Below, in pieces: positions 46,675 through 56,382 of a stretch of 64,000 nucleotides of DNA. The notes under the pieces were generated by a model. It made no database searches. It saw only the letters and a program-made list of their open reading frames with translations, and was not told the DNA's origin. This DNA comes from Halovibrio salipaludis. GTDB lineage: Bacteria; Pseudomonadota; Gammaproteobacteria; Pseudomonadales; Oleiphilaceae. The DNA is taken from contig NZ_NSKD01000010.1 of NCBI RefSeq assembly GCF_002286965.1, positions 26,304 to 90,303 on the forward strand. The letters are read 5' to 3'. The translations under genes and the position numbers were made by a program. Every line of letters starts with the position of its first letter. The stretch's first letter is position 1.

Positions 46675-48972
46675 ATGAGTAGAAAAGCAGGAAGAAAGCA
46701 GGAAAAGCGCCGCAGCATAGGTTTTATCGGGCTGATCTGGCGACTGGGGCTGGTTGGGATTCTGATGCTGGTGGCCTGGACCATCTATCTGGATGTCCAG
46801 GTGACCTCCCGGTTCGAGGATCATCGCTGGGAAATTCCCTCTCGGGTCTATGCGCAGCCTCTTGAGCTCTACGCAGGGGCGCCGGTGGGGGCTGCAGCGC
46901 TGGCACAGGAGCTGGAGGCCCTCGGGTATCAGCCGGTTTCAGGTGCGCCGCGGGATGCCGGGCAGTTCCAGCGTCAGGGCGGACGCTTCCGGATCCGGAC
47001 GCGCGGGTTCCACTTTCCGGATGGCAGGGAACCCGCCCGCAATCTGCGGGTGACGGCGGACAGCGGCACGATTACCGGGTTCGAGGCTCCCGGGGAGACG
47101 GCGCTTGCACGGCTGGAACCCCGCCGTATTGCCAGCATCTACCCCGGCCATGGTGAGGATCGTGTCCTGGTGCAGCTCGACGACCAGCCGGAGCTCTTCC
47201 GCGAGACCCTGCTGACGGTTGAGGATCGGGGCTTCCCGTCCCATTACGGGGTGGAGCCCTCGGCCATCGCCCGTGCCTTCATCGCCAATCTGCAGGCCGG
47301 GCGGGTGGTGCAGGGTGGCAGTACCCTGACCCAGCAGCTGGTCAAGAACTTCTGGCTCTCCAGTGAGCAGACCTACTGGCGCAAGTTCAACGAAGCCATC
47401 ATGGCGATTCTGCTGGAAGCCCGTTACTCCAAGGAGGCGATCCTGGAGGCCTACATGAATGAGGCCTACCTGGGGCAGTCCGGAACACGCGCCATTCACG
47501 GGTTTGGGTTGGCCAGCCGCTTTTACTTCGCGAAACCATTCAGTGAGCTGGAACTCCATGAGACGGCGCTGCTGGTGGGTATGGTGCGCGGTCCCGGCTA
47601 CTACAATCCACGGACCCGGCCCGAGCAGGCCCGGGCCAGGCGTGACCTGGTGCTGGAGCTGCTGGCTGATCGGGGGCTGATCACCGAATCACGCGCGACC
47701 TCCCTCAAGAGGCGGACTCTGGATGTGGCGGCAGCGCCGGACGAGGATACCCACCGCTACCCCGCTTTCATGGACCTGGTGCGTGAACACCTTTCCCGGG
47801 ATTACCGGGACGAGGATCTGGAAACCGCTGGCCTGCGCATTTTCACCACGCTGGATCCGCGGTTGCAGGCAACGGCTGAATCGAGAGCCAGCGGCATGAT
47901 GGCTGCCCTGGAACAGGGGCAGGAAGCAGGGACCCTGGAGGGGGCCGTTGTGATCACCGGGCGTGAAAGCGGTGAAGTAGAGGCGCTGGTGGGCGGGCGC
48001 GACACGCGGTTCCCAGGCTTCAATCGGGCCATGAACGCCAGCCGGCCGATCGGCTCCCTGGTCAAGCCGGCAACCTATCTTACTGCCCTGGAAAAGCCGG
48101 CCCGCTATACTCTGATCTCGCCCCTGAAGGATGAGCGCTTCCGCCTGGAGTTTGATAACGGTGATACCTGGTCGCCAGCCAATTTCAGTGGTGAATCCCA
48201 CGGTCAGGTACCACTGCACAGGGCCCTTTCCCACTCCTACAACCAGGCCAGTGTCCGGCTCGGGCTGAATCTCGGGGTGCCGGCCGTGACCGAAACCCTC
48301 CAGCGGCTGGGTATGGAGGATGAGCCGCCACAGTACCCCTCCCTGCTCCTGGGCAGCGTTGAGATGACACCGCTGGAAGTGGCGCGGATGTACCAGACCA
48401 TCGCCTCCGGCGGGTTCCGGGTGCCACTGCGCAGCATCCGCAGTGTCACCACGCCGGAGGGCGAGGTGCTGTCCCGTTACGACCTGCGGATGGAGCAGGT
48501 GGTTGAACCAGGGCCGATGCACCTTCTGCACTACGCCATGCAGGAAGTGATGCGCGAGGGTACGGGCAGCTCGGTGTACAATCTCATCCCGGAACGGCTG
48601 CACACGGCCGGTAAAACGGGAACCACCAATGAAGGCCGGGACAGCTGGTTTGCTGGGTTCACCGGGGATCATCTCGGGGTGGTCTGGGTGGGTGGTGACG
48701 ATTACGATGCCACCACGCTCACGGGCGGCTCGGGCGCGTTGCAGATCTGGGGCCGGATTATGGCCGACAGCTCCACCAGGGCGTTTTCGCCGGTGGTGCC
48801 CGGCTCCGTGGACTACCACTGGGTGGACTCAAAGACCGGGGGGATTACGGCGAAGGGCTGTGACGGCGCAAGGCGGATTCCCTTCATACAGGGCTCGGAA
48901 CCCCAGGAAGAGGTGCCCTGCAGCGACGGTATGGGCAATCGGATCCAGCGGTGGTTCCAGCAGGTTTTCTGA
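46675..48972 (+). CDS. mrcB: Bifunctional penicillin-binding protein 1b
   Basis: This 765-aa class A PBP has a cytoplasmic basic start, one TM helix (about 19-42), a UB2H-like segment and the glycosyltransferase domain with EDRGFPSHYG and GGSTLTQQLVKNF. The transpeptidase domain carries SLVK (SxxK), SYN and KTGTT. It polymerises and cross-links peptidoglycan. The next gene, a TPR lipoprotein 14 bases on, resembles LpoB/YraP-type partners in context only. Confidence 0.95.
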   Translation: MSRKAGRKQEKRRSIGFIGLIWRLGLVGILMLVAWTIYLDVQVTSRFEDHRWEIPSRVYAQPLELYAGAPVGAAALAQELEALGYQPVSGAPRDAGQFQRQGGRFRIRTRGFHFPDGREPARNLRVTADSGTITGFEAPGETALARLEPRRIASIYPGHGEDRVLVQLDDQPELFRETLLTVEDRGFPSHYGVEPSAIARAFIANLQAGRVVQGGSTLTQQLVKNFWLSSEQTYWRKFNEAIMAILLEARYSKEAILEAYMNEAYLGQSGTRAIHGFGLASRFYFAKPFSELELHETALLVGMVRGPGYYNPRTRPEQARARRDLVLELLADRGLITESRATSLKRRTLDVAAAPDEDTHRYPAFMDLVREHLSRDYRDEDLETAGLRIFTTLDPRLQATAESRASGMMAALEQGQEAGTLEGAVVITGRESGEVEALVGGRDTRFPGFNRAMNASRPIGSLVKPATYLTALEKPARYTLISPLKDERFRLEFDNGDTWSPANFSGESHGQVPLHRALSHSYNQASVRLGLNLGVPAVTETLQRLGMEDEPPQYPSLLLGSVEMTPLEVARMYQTIASGGFRVPLRSIRSVTTPEGEVLSRYDLRMEQVVEPGPMHLLHYAMQEVMREGTGSSVYNLIPERLHTAGKTGTTNEGRDSWFAGFTGDHLGVVWVGGDDYDATTLTGGSGALQIWGRIMADSSTRAFSPVVPGSVDYHWVDSKTGGITAKGCDGARRIPFIQGSEPQEEVPCSDGMGNRIQRWFQQVF

Positions 48973-48986
48973 CGGAGGTAGACAGG

Positions 48987-49517
48987 ATGACCATTCAACC
49001 CTGGATCCGGTGGGGCAGCATGGCTCTTGCGGTCCTGCTTCTGGCGGGCTGCAGCGTACGGTTCCAGCCGCCGGAAGAAGACACCGGAACCGAGGTCGAG
49101 CCCATCGGTAAGCGGACGGAGGAGTCTGCTGAGGTGGAGGAACCGTCCGAGGATGAGCCGCCCAGTGTTGACCGCCAGCGTGAAAGTGGAGGCAGGGTTC
49201 CGGATGCGGCGCGCGGGCTGCTGGCCTCAGCGGATTCGGCTCTGGAGGCCGGTAATGATGGGCGGGCTCTGGACCTGATCCAGCGGGCGCAGCGTATCGC
49301 GCCGGATGCGGCGGCGGTCTATTACGCGCTGGGTCGGGTCTACCGGGAAAAAGGAAACCCGGCCCGTGCCGAACAGTTCGTGCTCAAGGGCATCAGCAAG
49401 GCGGGCAATGACCGGGCGCTCCGGCAGGAGGGCTGGTCGGAACTGGCAGCCATCCGCGCCCGCATGGGCGACCAGGCGGGCGCGGCGGATGCCAGGGAAC
49501 GGGCCGGGCAGATGTAG
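48987..49517 (+). CDS. TPR-containing lipoprotein downstream of PBP1b
   Basis: This 176-aa protein has a lipoprotein signal with lipobox LAGC (Cys22), an acidic linker rich in Glu and Pro and two or three TPR-like helices (LLASADSALEAGNDGRALDL, AAVYYALGRVYREKG and so on). The start MTIQPWIRWG at 48987 is chosen because GGAGGT lies just upstream; the frame to 48951 would overlap mrcB. Coupling with mrcB suggests a role in regulating that synthase. Confidence 0.82.
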   Translation: MTIQPWIRWGSMALAVLLLAGCSVRFQPPEEDTGTEVEPIGKRTEESAEVEEPSEDEPPSVDRQRESGGRVPDAARGLLASADSALEAGNDGRALDLIQRAQRIAPDAAAVYYALGRVYREKGNPARAEQFVLKGISKAGNDRALRQEGWSELAAIRARMGDQAGAADARERAGQM

Positions 49518-49533
49518 CCCGGTCCGGTGCGGG

Positions 49534-50460
49534 TTACTGGCTGCCGTCGAAGTCTTCGGTCTGAGTTTCGTTGGCTGAGACCGTCACGTTGCGGGTGCCG
49601 GTGAAGGTCAGGTCGTTATCGGCATCTGGGTCGTCGGCGTCACAGGTGTAGCCGATGGTGTAATCGCCTTCGGTCAGGAACGCTGCCCGATAGTTCAGTT
49701 CGCCGCCACTTTCCGGTTGTTCCACGGCTGCCGTCATCAGCGGTTCTTTGTCGGTTTTGCTGTTGTAGTCGATGGGCTCCGCGTTCTGGCCTTCATAGAC
49801 ATAAACAGCCCCATTGAAGCTTGTGTTCTCGTTACATTGGTTGCTGATGACATTACTGAATACAGTGCCTTCGATGGCGCCGACCTCGCTGTTGTCCACC
49901 AGCCGCAATGAGGGCCTCAGGAAGTATCCGTCCTGCCCCTGCGGGTCTGTAATGGCGGAACGCAGGTCAAAGTCGACTGTAAAATCCGCCGAGCCGCCCT
50001 GGGGGACAGTGAAGCCGCTGGACAGCTGAAGCCCTCTTGCTGATTGCACGGCCAGGTCAGCGGTGCCTCCGTTGTCTTCTTTGACCACATACATGTCTGG
50101 AAATGTCTGGTTGTCCACAACATTGAGTCGGATCCACTCATACTCACCCGCAGGCACTTCCTCGTCGGCAATAAGGCTTGCCGCGTTGCCGCGCTGGAGG
50201 GTTAGCAGATCAATTGGTTGCTCGGCCAGCTGCTCCTCATTCAGTTCGATCTCGATCCGTTCGCCATTGCTGTGATTGAGGGTGATGCTGGTAAAGGAAA
50301 TGTTCACTTCTTCCAGTGAGTCTACCGGCGCATCTGTAATGCCGAGTGAGAGAGAGCCGCTGTCGCCCCCCGAGGAAGAACTGCTGAAACAGCCGGTGAG
50401 CCCTGTCGTGGAGGCTGCGAGAACGGCAATTGCCAGTGGTTTGAGTGCATTGGATGTCAT
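49534..50460 (-). CDS. DUF4382-like lipoprotein
   Basis: This 308-aa protein has a lipoprotein signal (lipobox LTGC, Cys24), a Ser/Gly spacer and a beta-rich domain beginning SLSLGITDAPVDSLEEVNISF, as in DUF4382 proteins. It ends with a second beta domain (YNSKTDKEPLMTAAV, GDYTIGYTCDADDPD) with carboxypeptidase-regulatory-like character. The start MTSNALKPLA at 50460 follows the promoter-side ribosome site (GAGAAGAAC). It is divergent from the ECF sigma gene and could be a target of it. Confidence 0.82.
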   Translation of the reverse strand: MTSNALKPLAIAVLAASTTGLTGCFSSSSSGGDSGSLSLGITDAPVDSLEEVNISFTSITLNHSNGERIEIELNEEQLAEQPIDLLTLQRGNAASLIADEEVPAGEYEWIRLNVVDNQTFPDMYVVKEDNGGTADLAVQSARGLQLSSGFTVPQGGSADFTVDFDLRSAITDPQGQDGYFLRPSLRLVDNSEVGAIEGTVFSNVISNQCNENTSFNGAVYVYEGQNAEPIDYNSKTDKEPLMTAAVEQPESGGELNYRAAFLTEGDYTIGYTCDADDPDADNDLTFTGTRNVTVSANETQTEDFDGSQ

Positions 50461-50632
50461 GTTCTTCTCCCTTGTCGTGTGTGGCTGATCGCCAATGCCG
50501 TTATCGGCACCTGTACTCACCACGAATGGCATCCAGGGACGGTTCCGGATATTGCGATTACAGAATGTTCAGAGGACGGGCGTCGTTTTCCATGGAGTCT
50601 GCTATAACTGACGTCACCGCTATCCAGGCAGG

Positions 50633-51193
50633 TTGTATCCGTTGTTTTTCAGTCGTTCCCAGGCACGAACCTTTGATCAGCTTGTAAAGCCACATCTGCG
50701 GGGTCTTTACCGGTTTGCCCATCGTCTTACCGGGAATCCTGCGGACGCCGAGGACCTGGTTCAGGATGTGATGCTCAAGCTGTATCCCCGGACGCGGGAG
50801 CTGGAAGCGGTCCAGGATCTGAGGCCCTGGCTCAACCGGGTACTCTATCGTCAGTTCGTGGACCGGGACCGCAAGGGTAAGCGCCGCCAGGAACAGTCAG
50901 TGACGGATACCGGGGATATCGAGAACCATCAGGCCTTCCTGGACCGCTATCCCGGTGAGGGCCTGGGGCCACTGGCCGACATGGAGCGTGGGCGGGCGGG
51001 CCGTATGGTGCAGGAGGCACTGGCGGAACTGCCGCCGGACCAGCGCGCCCTTCTGATCATGTACGATGTCGAGGGGTGGGAGCAGCAGGCGATCGCGGAG
51101 GTTCTGGAGGTGGCTCCCGGCACCATCAAGTCACGGCTGCACCGGTGTCGCCAGAAACTGCGTGAACAACTGGCACGACGGATGGAACCTTAG
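50633..51193 (+). CDS. ECF-family sigma factor
   Basis: This 186-aa protein has sigma region 2 (DQLVKPHLRGLYRFAHRLTG, ADAEDLVQDVMLKLY) and region 4 (LPPDQRALLIMYDVEGWEQQ, VAPGTIKSRLHRCRQKLRE). The start is TTG (50633), because no ATG gives a full region 2; AGG lies upstream. It is followed 35 bases later by its probable anti-sigma factor. It is related to RpoE-type and other envelope ECF sigmas. It probably controls its own operon. Confidence 0.87.
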   Translation: MYPLFFSRSQARTFDQLVKPHLRGLYRFAHRLTGNPADAEDLVQDVMLKLYPRTRELEAVQDLRPWLNRVLYRQFVDRDRKGKRRQEQSVTDTGDIENHQAFLDRYPGEGLGPLADMERGRAGRMVQEALAELPPDQRALLIMYDVEGWEQQAIAEVLEVAPGTIKSRLHRCRQKLREQLARRMEP

Positions 51194-51228
51194 GAGCACG
51201 CCCAACGTGGTACTCCGTGGAGGATAGG

Positions 51229-51870
51229 ATGATGGACTGTGAACAGTTGATTCCGCACATTGAGGGTTACTGCGACGGTCGTCTCGACGAGGCCGACCGG
51301 CGTGCTGTTGCCGCGCATCTTGCGGAGTGCAGCGACTGTGCGCGGAAAGTGAAGGCGGAACAGCGCTGGCGTGAGCTTCTGCGGGAGTCCCCGGTAAGTG
51401 AGCCGGGATCAGGGTTTGAAACCCGCATTCTGGAAGCCGTGCACGGAGGGGGTGACGCCCGGCGGCGCTGGAGCACACCGGTGGCGGGTGCGGCCATGGC
51501 GGCCTGCCTGGTGGTCGGACTTTTCCTGGGGACGTGGTTCATTCCCCGGGGTGGGGACTCCGGGCCGGAAACCGTCGTGGGGCCGGTTTCGGAGAATAAT
51601 GTCCAGACCATGCGTCTGGCGTTTGACTCCGGTGAGGCGCTTGAGAACGTCAATCTGACCATAGAACTGCCACCCCACGTTGAGCTGGCCTCGTTCCCCG
51701 GTGAGCGCCGTATCAGCTGGGAGGTGGACCTGGACAAGGGCGAGAACCTGCTGGCGCTGCCGGTCAGGACCCTGTTTCCGGGGGAAGGCGAACTGGTGGC
51801 ACGGATCCGTCATGGCGACCGTGAACGGGTCTTCCGCGCGCCGGTTACGAGTGGTGGCGAGGGTGGATGA
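51229..51870 (+). CDS. Zinc-finger anti-sigma factor with periplasmic domain
   Basis: This 213-aa protein has an N-terminal ZAS motif (a His followed by C-x2-C in HLAECSDCARK), one TM helix (AAMAACLVVGLFLGTWFI) and a C-terminal periplasmic domain of about 110 residues rich in Glu, Val and Leu. The start MMDCEQL at 51229 follows GGAGG at 51219-51223; a GTG at 51217 is the alternative. It should hold the sigma factor at the membrane until the envelope signal releases it. Confidence 0.87.
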   Translation: MMDCEQLIPHIEGYCDGRLDEADRRAVAAHLAECSDCARKVKAEQRWRELLRESPVSEPGSGFETRILEAVHGGGDARRRWSTPVAGAAMAACLVVGLFLGTWFIPRGGDSGPETVVGPVSENNVQTMRLAFDSGEALENVNLTIELPPHVELASFPGERRISWEVDLDKGENLLALPVRTLFPGEGELVARIRHGDRERVFRAPVTSGGEGG

Positions 51871-51879
51871 GGTGATGGT

Positions 51880-52287
51880 ATGAGAATCTGGCTGAGCCCA
51901 TTGTTGCTGGTGGCACTGCTTGCGGCGCCCCAGGCCTGGGGGGAGACGGATCTGGACGTGACCATACGGATGGTACCCGAGGACGAACCGGTCTCCGAGA
52001 GCGTGGTGCGCCGGATCGAGTTGCCCGAGGGGGCAGCGGAGCGTGCGAAGGAACGCGCGCGTCAGGGGCGTGAACGCGCCGGGGAAGCCGCCAGTAAGGG
52101 CCGTGACGCGCTGGAGCGAGCGCGGGAGCGGGCCCGTCAGGGGCTGGAGCGGCGACCCGGCGGGGGCGATCTTCCGGTTCCTGGTGGGGGGAAGGGCCCT
52201 GATGTGGATGGCCCGATTGGGGGCGGTGCGCCGTCCTCTCCGGACCGACCTGGCTCTGAACCCCCCGAACGGGGCGGTCAACCCTGA
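51880..52287 (+). CDS. Exported Arg/Glu-rich coiled-coil protein with Gly/Pro tail
   Basis: This 135-aa protein has a signal peptide (about 1-22), a short beta-like region (TDLDVTIRMVPEDEPV), a charged helix of alternating Arg and Glu (ERAKERARQGRERAGE, about 53-92) and a Gly/Pro-rich disordered tail. It matches no family I recognise. It lies between the anti-sigma factor and the barrel protein on one transcript, so it is probably a periplasmic component of the same envelope system. Confidence 0.6.
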   Translation: MRIWLSPLLLVALLAAPQAWGETDLDVTIRMVPEDEPVSESVVRRIELPEGAAERAKERARQGRERAGEAASKGRDALERARERARQGLERRPGGGDLPVPGGGKGPDVDGPIGGGAPSSPDRPGSEPPERGGQP

Positions 52288-52341
52288 AGAATCCTGCCTG
52301 AGCTGCTACAGTTCCGGGGTCACTGGAGGAAGCCCGACCCC

Positions 52342-53685
52342 ATGCAGCGCAAGCTCGCCCATAATCCATCCGCCCCGTCATCCCCGCCCATCGCTGTGTT
52401 GGCACTGGTGGTGCTGGTGGCTGTGATGCCCCTGCCGGTGGGGGCACAGGACACCGCTGCCCTGGTGGAGCAGGGTAAGACCTCGTTTGAGGCCGGGGAT
52501 TACGCCCGTGCGGCCTCCCTGTTCGAGCAGGCGCTGGCCGCGGCGGGCGAGACCACCGAGTCCCGGCTCTACAACCTCGCTGCAGCCCTGTTCCGGGCCG
52601 GGCGGCTGGATGACGCCCGGACGCGTTTTGAGCAGCTCCTCCCCGTGACGGACAGCCCCGCGCTGGTGCACTACAACCTGGGGCTTGTCGCCCTGGAACA
52701 GGGCAGACCCTCTGGAGCCCGGGGCCACTTCTCGGATGCCCTGGTCCTGGACCGTGACGGGCGCATTGCCGCCCTGGCGGTGGAGCAGCTGGACCGGCTG
52801 GGCATGGCGCCCGGGGATGGTACTCGTGAGGCGTGGCGGGCGGTTGTCCAGGCCGGGGGCGGCTATGAGGACAACCTCAATCTTGCTGGAGACCAGCTCG
52901 TGGCAGCCGCCTCGGCGTTCCAGGAGGCATTCGCATGGGGGCGGGCGCCGCTCTGGCACAGGGGCGCGCTCAGCCTGGCAGCTTCCGGTGTGGCCAGCGG
53001 CCGGCACTATTCCGGCTATGATGGAGCTGACCAGACGCTTGCACGGCCGGCTCTGGTGCTGGATTACCGGGAATCATCGGATCTGAGCCTTGGAGCCGAG
53101 GCCGCCTCGGAATGGCAGTGGCTGGAGGCGGAACGGGTCAGTCGGCGTGCGGACATTGCCTTTTATCTGGACTGGTCGCCCGGGCCTGGCCTGGTGCAGC
53201 TGGAGGTGGGCGCCGCCTCAGTCGATGCAGGGCAGGAGTTCCCGGAACTGTCAGGTTCGGATCGCTTTTTCGAACTGACGTACCGTCATCCGGTGGCTGA
53301 CGGACTGGTTGCGGGAGCTGGCTACAGCTGGACGGATGAGAACCGTGACGGGCTGGTTGCAGGTGACGATTTCTTCAGTGCCTCGCCCGTGCGGCACCGC
53401 CTCAGTGGCTCGCTGGATTACGCGCTGGCAGCCCGCTGGTCGGTGTCAGCGGAGGCCGTCTGGCGCCTGTCCCGCTACCAGGAGGACGAGGTCCGTGGCG
53501 GCACCCGCACACTCCGGCGCCGGGAAGAGCGCTGGCGCCTGAGGCTGGGCTCCGAGTGGGAGGTCAGTGACAACTGGCACCTGACCCTGTCCGGCGAATG
53601 GGAGAGCAACCACGCGCGCCTGGAATCCCGGGATTACCAGCGGACCGAGGTCCGGGTCGGGATCCGGCGCGCGTTCGGGCGCTGA
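52342..53685 (+). CDS. TPR plus outer-membrane beta-barrel protein
   Basis: This 447-aa protein has a signal peptide ending VGAQ (residue 36). Three or four TPR-like repeats (AALVEQGKTSFEAGDYARAA, SPALVHYNLGLVALEQG) run to about 150. About 280 residues of alternating Trp/Tyr/Gly strands (AVVQAGGGYEDNLNL, WHLTLSGEWESNHA) end in RRAFGR. It resembles surface-exposed TPR/barrel exporters (PgaA-like or SlaM-like). It closes the operon of the ECF sigma factor. Confidence 0.7.
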   Translation: MQRKLAHNPSAPSSPPIAVLALVVLVAVMPLPVGAQDTAALVEQGKTSFEAGDYARAASLFEQALAAAGETTESRLYNLAAALFRAGRLDDARTRFEQLLPVTDSPALVHYNLGLVALEQGRPSGARGHFSDALVLDRDGRIAALAVEQLDRLGMAPGDGTREAWRAVVQAGGGYEDNLNLAGDQLVAAASAFQEAFAWGRAPLWHRGALSLAASGVASGRHYSGYDGADQTLARPALVLDYRESSDLSLGAEAASEWQWLEAERVSRRADIAFYLDWSPGPGLVQLEVGAASVDAGQEFPELSGSDRFFELTYRHPVADGLVAGAGYSWTDENRDGLVAGDDFFSASPVRHRLSGSLDYALAARWSVSAEAVWRLSRYQEDEVRGGTRTLRRREERWRLRLGSEWEVSDNWHLTLSGEWESNHARLESRDYQRTEVRVGIRRAFGR

Positions 53686-53688
53686 AGC

Positions 53689-54969
53689 TCAGAGCTGCGC
53701 CATGGCCTTATCCGCCGCCTGCAGCGTGGCCTCGATGTCCGCCTCGGTGTGGGCACCGGATACAAAGCCGGCTTCGAATGCCGCCGGGGCCAGGTAGACG
53801 CCCTGTTCCAGCATGGCGTGGAAGAACCGGCCGAAGCGCTCGGTGTCGCAGTTGACCACGTGCTCGAAGCGGGTGACTTCGGGCTGGTCCGTGAAGAAGA
53901 GCCCGAACATGCCCCCGGCGCCCTGAACCTTCAGCGGAATACCGTGCTTATCGGCAATCGCGGCAAAACCGTCCATCAGCTTCCGGGTACGCTGTTCCAG
54001 CTGATCGTGGAAGCCCGGCTGGGAGAGCCCTTCCAGGGTCGCGAGGCCCGCGCGCATGGCCAGCGGGTTACCGGAAAGCGTGCCTGCCTGGTAGACCGGC
54101 CCCAGCGGTGCCAGGTGACTCATGATGTCACGGCGCCCGCCGAGCGCTCCCACCGGCAGGCCGCCGCCGATGATCTTGCCCAGCGCGGTCAGGTCCGGAG
54201 TCACGCCGTAACGCTCCTGGGCGCCGCCGGGCGCGACCCGGAAGCCGGACATCACCTCGTCGAAGATCAGCACGCTGCCGTGGCGGTCGCAGATCTCGCG
54301 CAACCCTTCCAGGAAGCCAGCGACCGGCGGCACGCAGTTCATGTTGCCGGCTACGGGCTCGACGATGATGCCTGCGATCTCGCTGCCGTATTCCTGGAAG
54401 ATGGTCTCGACGCTTTCCAGATCGTTGAAGGTGGCGGTGAGGGTCTGTTCCGCGAGGGCCTTGGGGATGCCCGGCGAGTTGGGCTGGCCCAGGGTCAGCG
54501 CGCCCGAGCCGGCCTTCACCAGCAGCGAGTCCACATGGCCGTGGTAGTTGCCCTCGAATTTCAGGATGCGGTCACGGCCGGTATAGCCGCGCGCCAGCCG
54601 CACGGCGCTCATGGTGGCCTCGGTGCCGGAATTGGTCATGCGCACCATGTCCACGGAAGGCACCATCTCGCAGATCTTGCGGGCCATGGCGGTTTCCGTT
54701 GAGCTGGGCGCGCCATAGCCGGTGCCGTGGGTCAGCTGGTCCCGGATCGCTTCGATGACGGCGGGGGCGGCATGGCCGAGGATCATGGGGCCCCAGCTGC
54801 CCACATAGTCGATGTAGCGCTTGTCATCCTCATCCCAGAGGTAGGCACCTTCCGCCTGCTTGAAGAAGATGGGCGTGCCGCCCACGCCCTTGAAGGCGCG
54901 CACGGGTGAGTTGACGCCGCCGGGGATGTATTGGCTGGCCTGCTCGAAAAGCGTATCCGACTGGCTCAT
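53689..54969 (-). CDS. hemL: Glutamate-1-semialdehyde 2,1-aminomutase
   Basis: This 426-aa PLP enzyme makes 5-aminolevulinate for heme synthesis. It shows [18 protein letters not shown] near the N-terminus, [24 protein letters not shown] and the PLP lysine in [18 protein letters not shown]. The length is normal. Its start overlaps the thiE stop by four bases, as in Pseudomonas. It is convergent with the TPR/barrel gene. Confidence 0.96.
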   Translation of the reverse strand: MSQSDTLFEQASQYIPGGVNSPVRAFKGVGGTPIFFKQAEGAYLWDEDDKRYIDYVGSWGPMILGHAAPAVIEAIRDQLTHGTGYGAPSSTETAMARKICEMVPSVDMVRMTNSGTEATMSAVRLARGYTGRDRILKFEGNYHGHVDSLLVKAGSGALTLGQPNSPGIPKALAEQTLTATFNDLESVETIFQEYGSEIAGIIVEPVAGNMNCVPPVAGFLEGLREICDRHGSVLIFDEVMSGFRVAPGGAQERYGVTPDLTALGKIIGGGLPVGALGGRRDIMSHLAPLGPVYQAGTLSGNPLAMRAGLATLEGLSQPGFHDQLEQRTRKLMDGFAAIADKHGIPLKVQGAGGMFGLFFTDQPEVTRFEHVVNCDTERFGRFFHAMLEQGVYLAPAAFEAGFVSGAHTEADIEATLQAADKAMAQL

Positions 54970-55607
54970 GAAGAGGCTCCTGTTGCAAAAAGTTGGGTGA
55001 ACTCACGGGCCGTTGCTTCGATGTCCTGTGCCGAGAACAGCCCGTGGATGACCGCGATCAGGTCCGCGCCCGCCCGGATCAGGCTGGGTGCATTATCCGT
55101 GGTAATGCCGCCGATGGCGACCCTGGGCAGGCCGAGGGCGCCCGCCTGGCCGAGTACATCGGCGGAGGCGGATGGTGCCGAGCCCTTGGTGGCGGACGGG
55201 AAGAAACGCCCGAACGCGAGGTAGTCCGCGGTTCCGGAGGCCTGCTCCCGGGCCCGCGCCAGGTCGTCATGACAGGTGACGCCGATGATGGCGCCGGGGC
55301 CCAGCTGTTCACGGGCTTCTTCCGGCGTTGAGTCCTCAAGGCCGAGATGGACGCCGTCGGCGCCGATCTGCCGGGCCAGGGCGACGTCATCGTTCACGAT
55401 CAGGGGGCGCCCCCAGCGCTGACAGGCCGCCAGAAGCTGCTCCGCGATGCTCCGGCGCAGTTCATCATCGGGGCGTTTGTCCCGGTACTGGACCATGACG
55501 GCGCCGCCGGCCAGGGCCTGTTCAACAGCATCCACGATGCGGTCGTCCGGCAGCAGCTGGCTGTCGGTGATGGCATAGAGTCCCTGCCCCGGCATCCGTT
55601 CAGTCAT
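54966..55607 (-). CDS. thiE: Thiamine-phosphate synthase
   Basis: This 213-aa TIM-barrel enzyme joins HMP-PP and THZ-P to thiamine phosphate. It has [39 protein letters not shown] and [11 protein letters not shown], the phosphate-binding family motifs. The gene overlaps hemL (four bases) and thiD (eight bases). Confidence 0.95.
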   Translation of the reverse strand: MTERMPGQGLYAITDSQLLPDDRIVDAVEQALAGGAVMVQYRDKRPDDELRRSIAEQLLAACQRWGRPLIVNDDVALARQIGADGVHLGLEDSTPEEAREQLGPGAIIGVTCHDDLARAREQASGTADYLAFGRFFPSATKGSAPSASADVLGQAGALGLPRVAIGGITTDNAPSLIRAGADLIAVIHGLFSAQDIEATAREFTQLFATGASS

Positions 55608-56382
55608 TGATCAGGCTCCTGTCCGGGACCGGCTGGCCCCGGCCGACACGCAACGCGCCCCGTATGGCACGCTCGGTGAAAATCTGGGCATGCTCAATGG
55701 CCTCGGGTAACGGCAGTCCCTCGGCCAGGCCCGCGCTGATGGCCGCGGCGAGTGTGCAGCCGCTGCCATGGTATTCACCGCCCACCCTTTCCAGTTGCCA
55801 TGAGGAGGCGACCTGCTCCCTGCGGAAAAGCCGGTTCTCGATGGTTGGCCCGGTGCCGTGCCCGCCGGTGGCGAGAACGGCGCCGGCACCCTCATCAAGC
55901 AGCGCCTGGGCACTGGTGGTAACGTCGTCGCTGCCACCCAGCTCCGCCAGTTCCGGACCATTGGGGGTGATGACGGAGGCCATGGGGAAGAGCTCCGAGC
56001 GCATGGCGGCCACCAGCTTCCCATCCGCCAGTTCACCACCACCGGCGGCCTTGATCACCGGGTCCACCACCAGGGGTAATGGCCCGAGCTCGTCCAGGAC
56101 CGTGCGCAGCATGCTGACGATGCGGTGATCTCCCATGGCCCCGGTCTTGATGGCGTGGATGGGGGAGTCAGCGGCCACCGAGCGGATCTGGCGTGCAATC
56201 AGTTCAGGATCCACCGCTTCCGCACCGTGCACATTACAGGTGTCCTGCACGGTCAGGCAGCTCAGCACCGGCAGCGGGTGCGCTCCCATGGCGGTGATGG
56301 CCTGGATGTCGGCCTGGATGCCGGCTCCGCCGGACGGGTCCAGGCCCGAGATAACGAGTACCTGGGGGCGTGTATTGGGCAT
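55600..56382 (-). CDS. thiD: Hydroxymethylpyrimidine/phosphomethylpyrimidine kinase
   Basis: This 260-aa PfkB/ribokinase-fold kinase phosphorylates HMP and HMP-P. It starts QVLVISGLDPSGGAGIQADI, has IKTGAMGDHRIV and VVDPVIKAAGGG, then GGEYHGSGCTLAAAI with the anion-hole/catalytic Asp-like GSGC loop. It overlaps thiE and its start overlaps the stop of the upstream gene. Confidence 0.95.
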   Translation of the reverse strand: MPNTRPQVLVISGLDPSGGAGIQADIQAITAMGAHPLPVLSCLTVQDTCNVHGAEAVDPELIARQIRSVAADSPIHAIKTGAMGDHRIVSMLRTVLDELGPLPLVVDPVIKAAGGGELADGKLVAAMRSELFPMASVITPNGPELAELGGSDDVTTSAQALLDEGAGAVLATGGHGTGPTIENRLFRREQVASSWQLERVGGEYHGSGCTLAAAISAGLAEGLPLPEAIEHAQIFTERAIRGALRVGRGQPVPDRSLIND

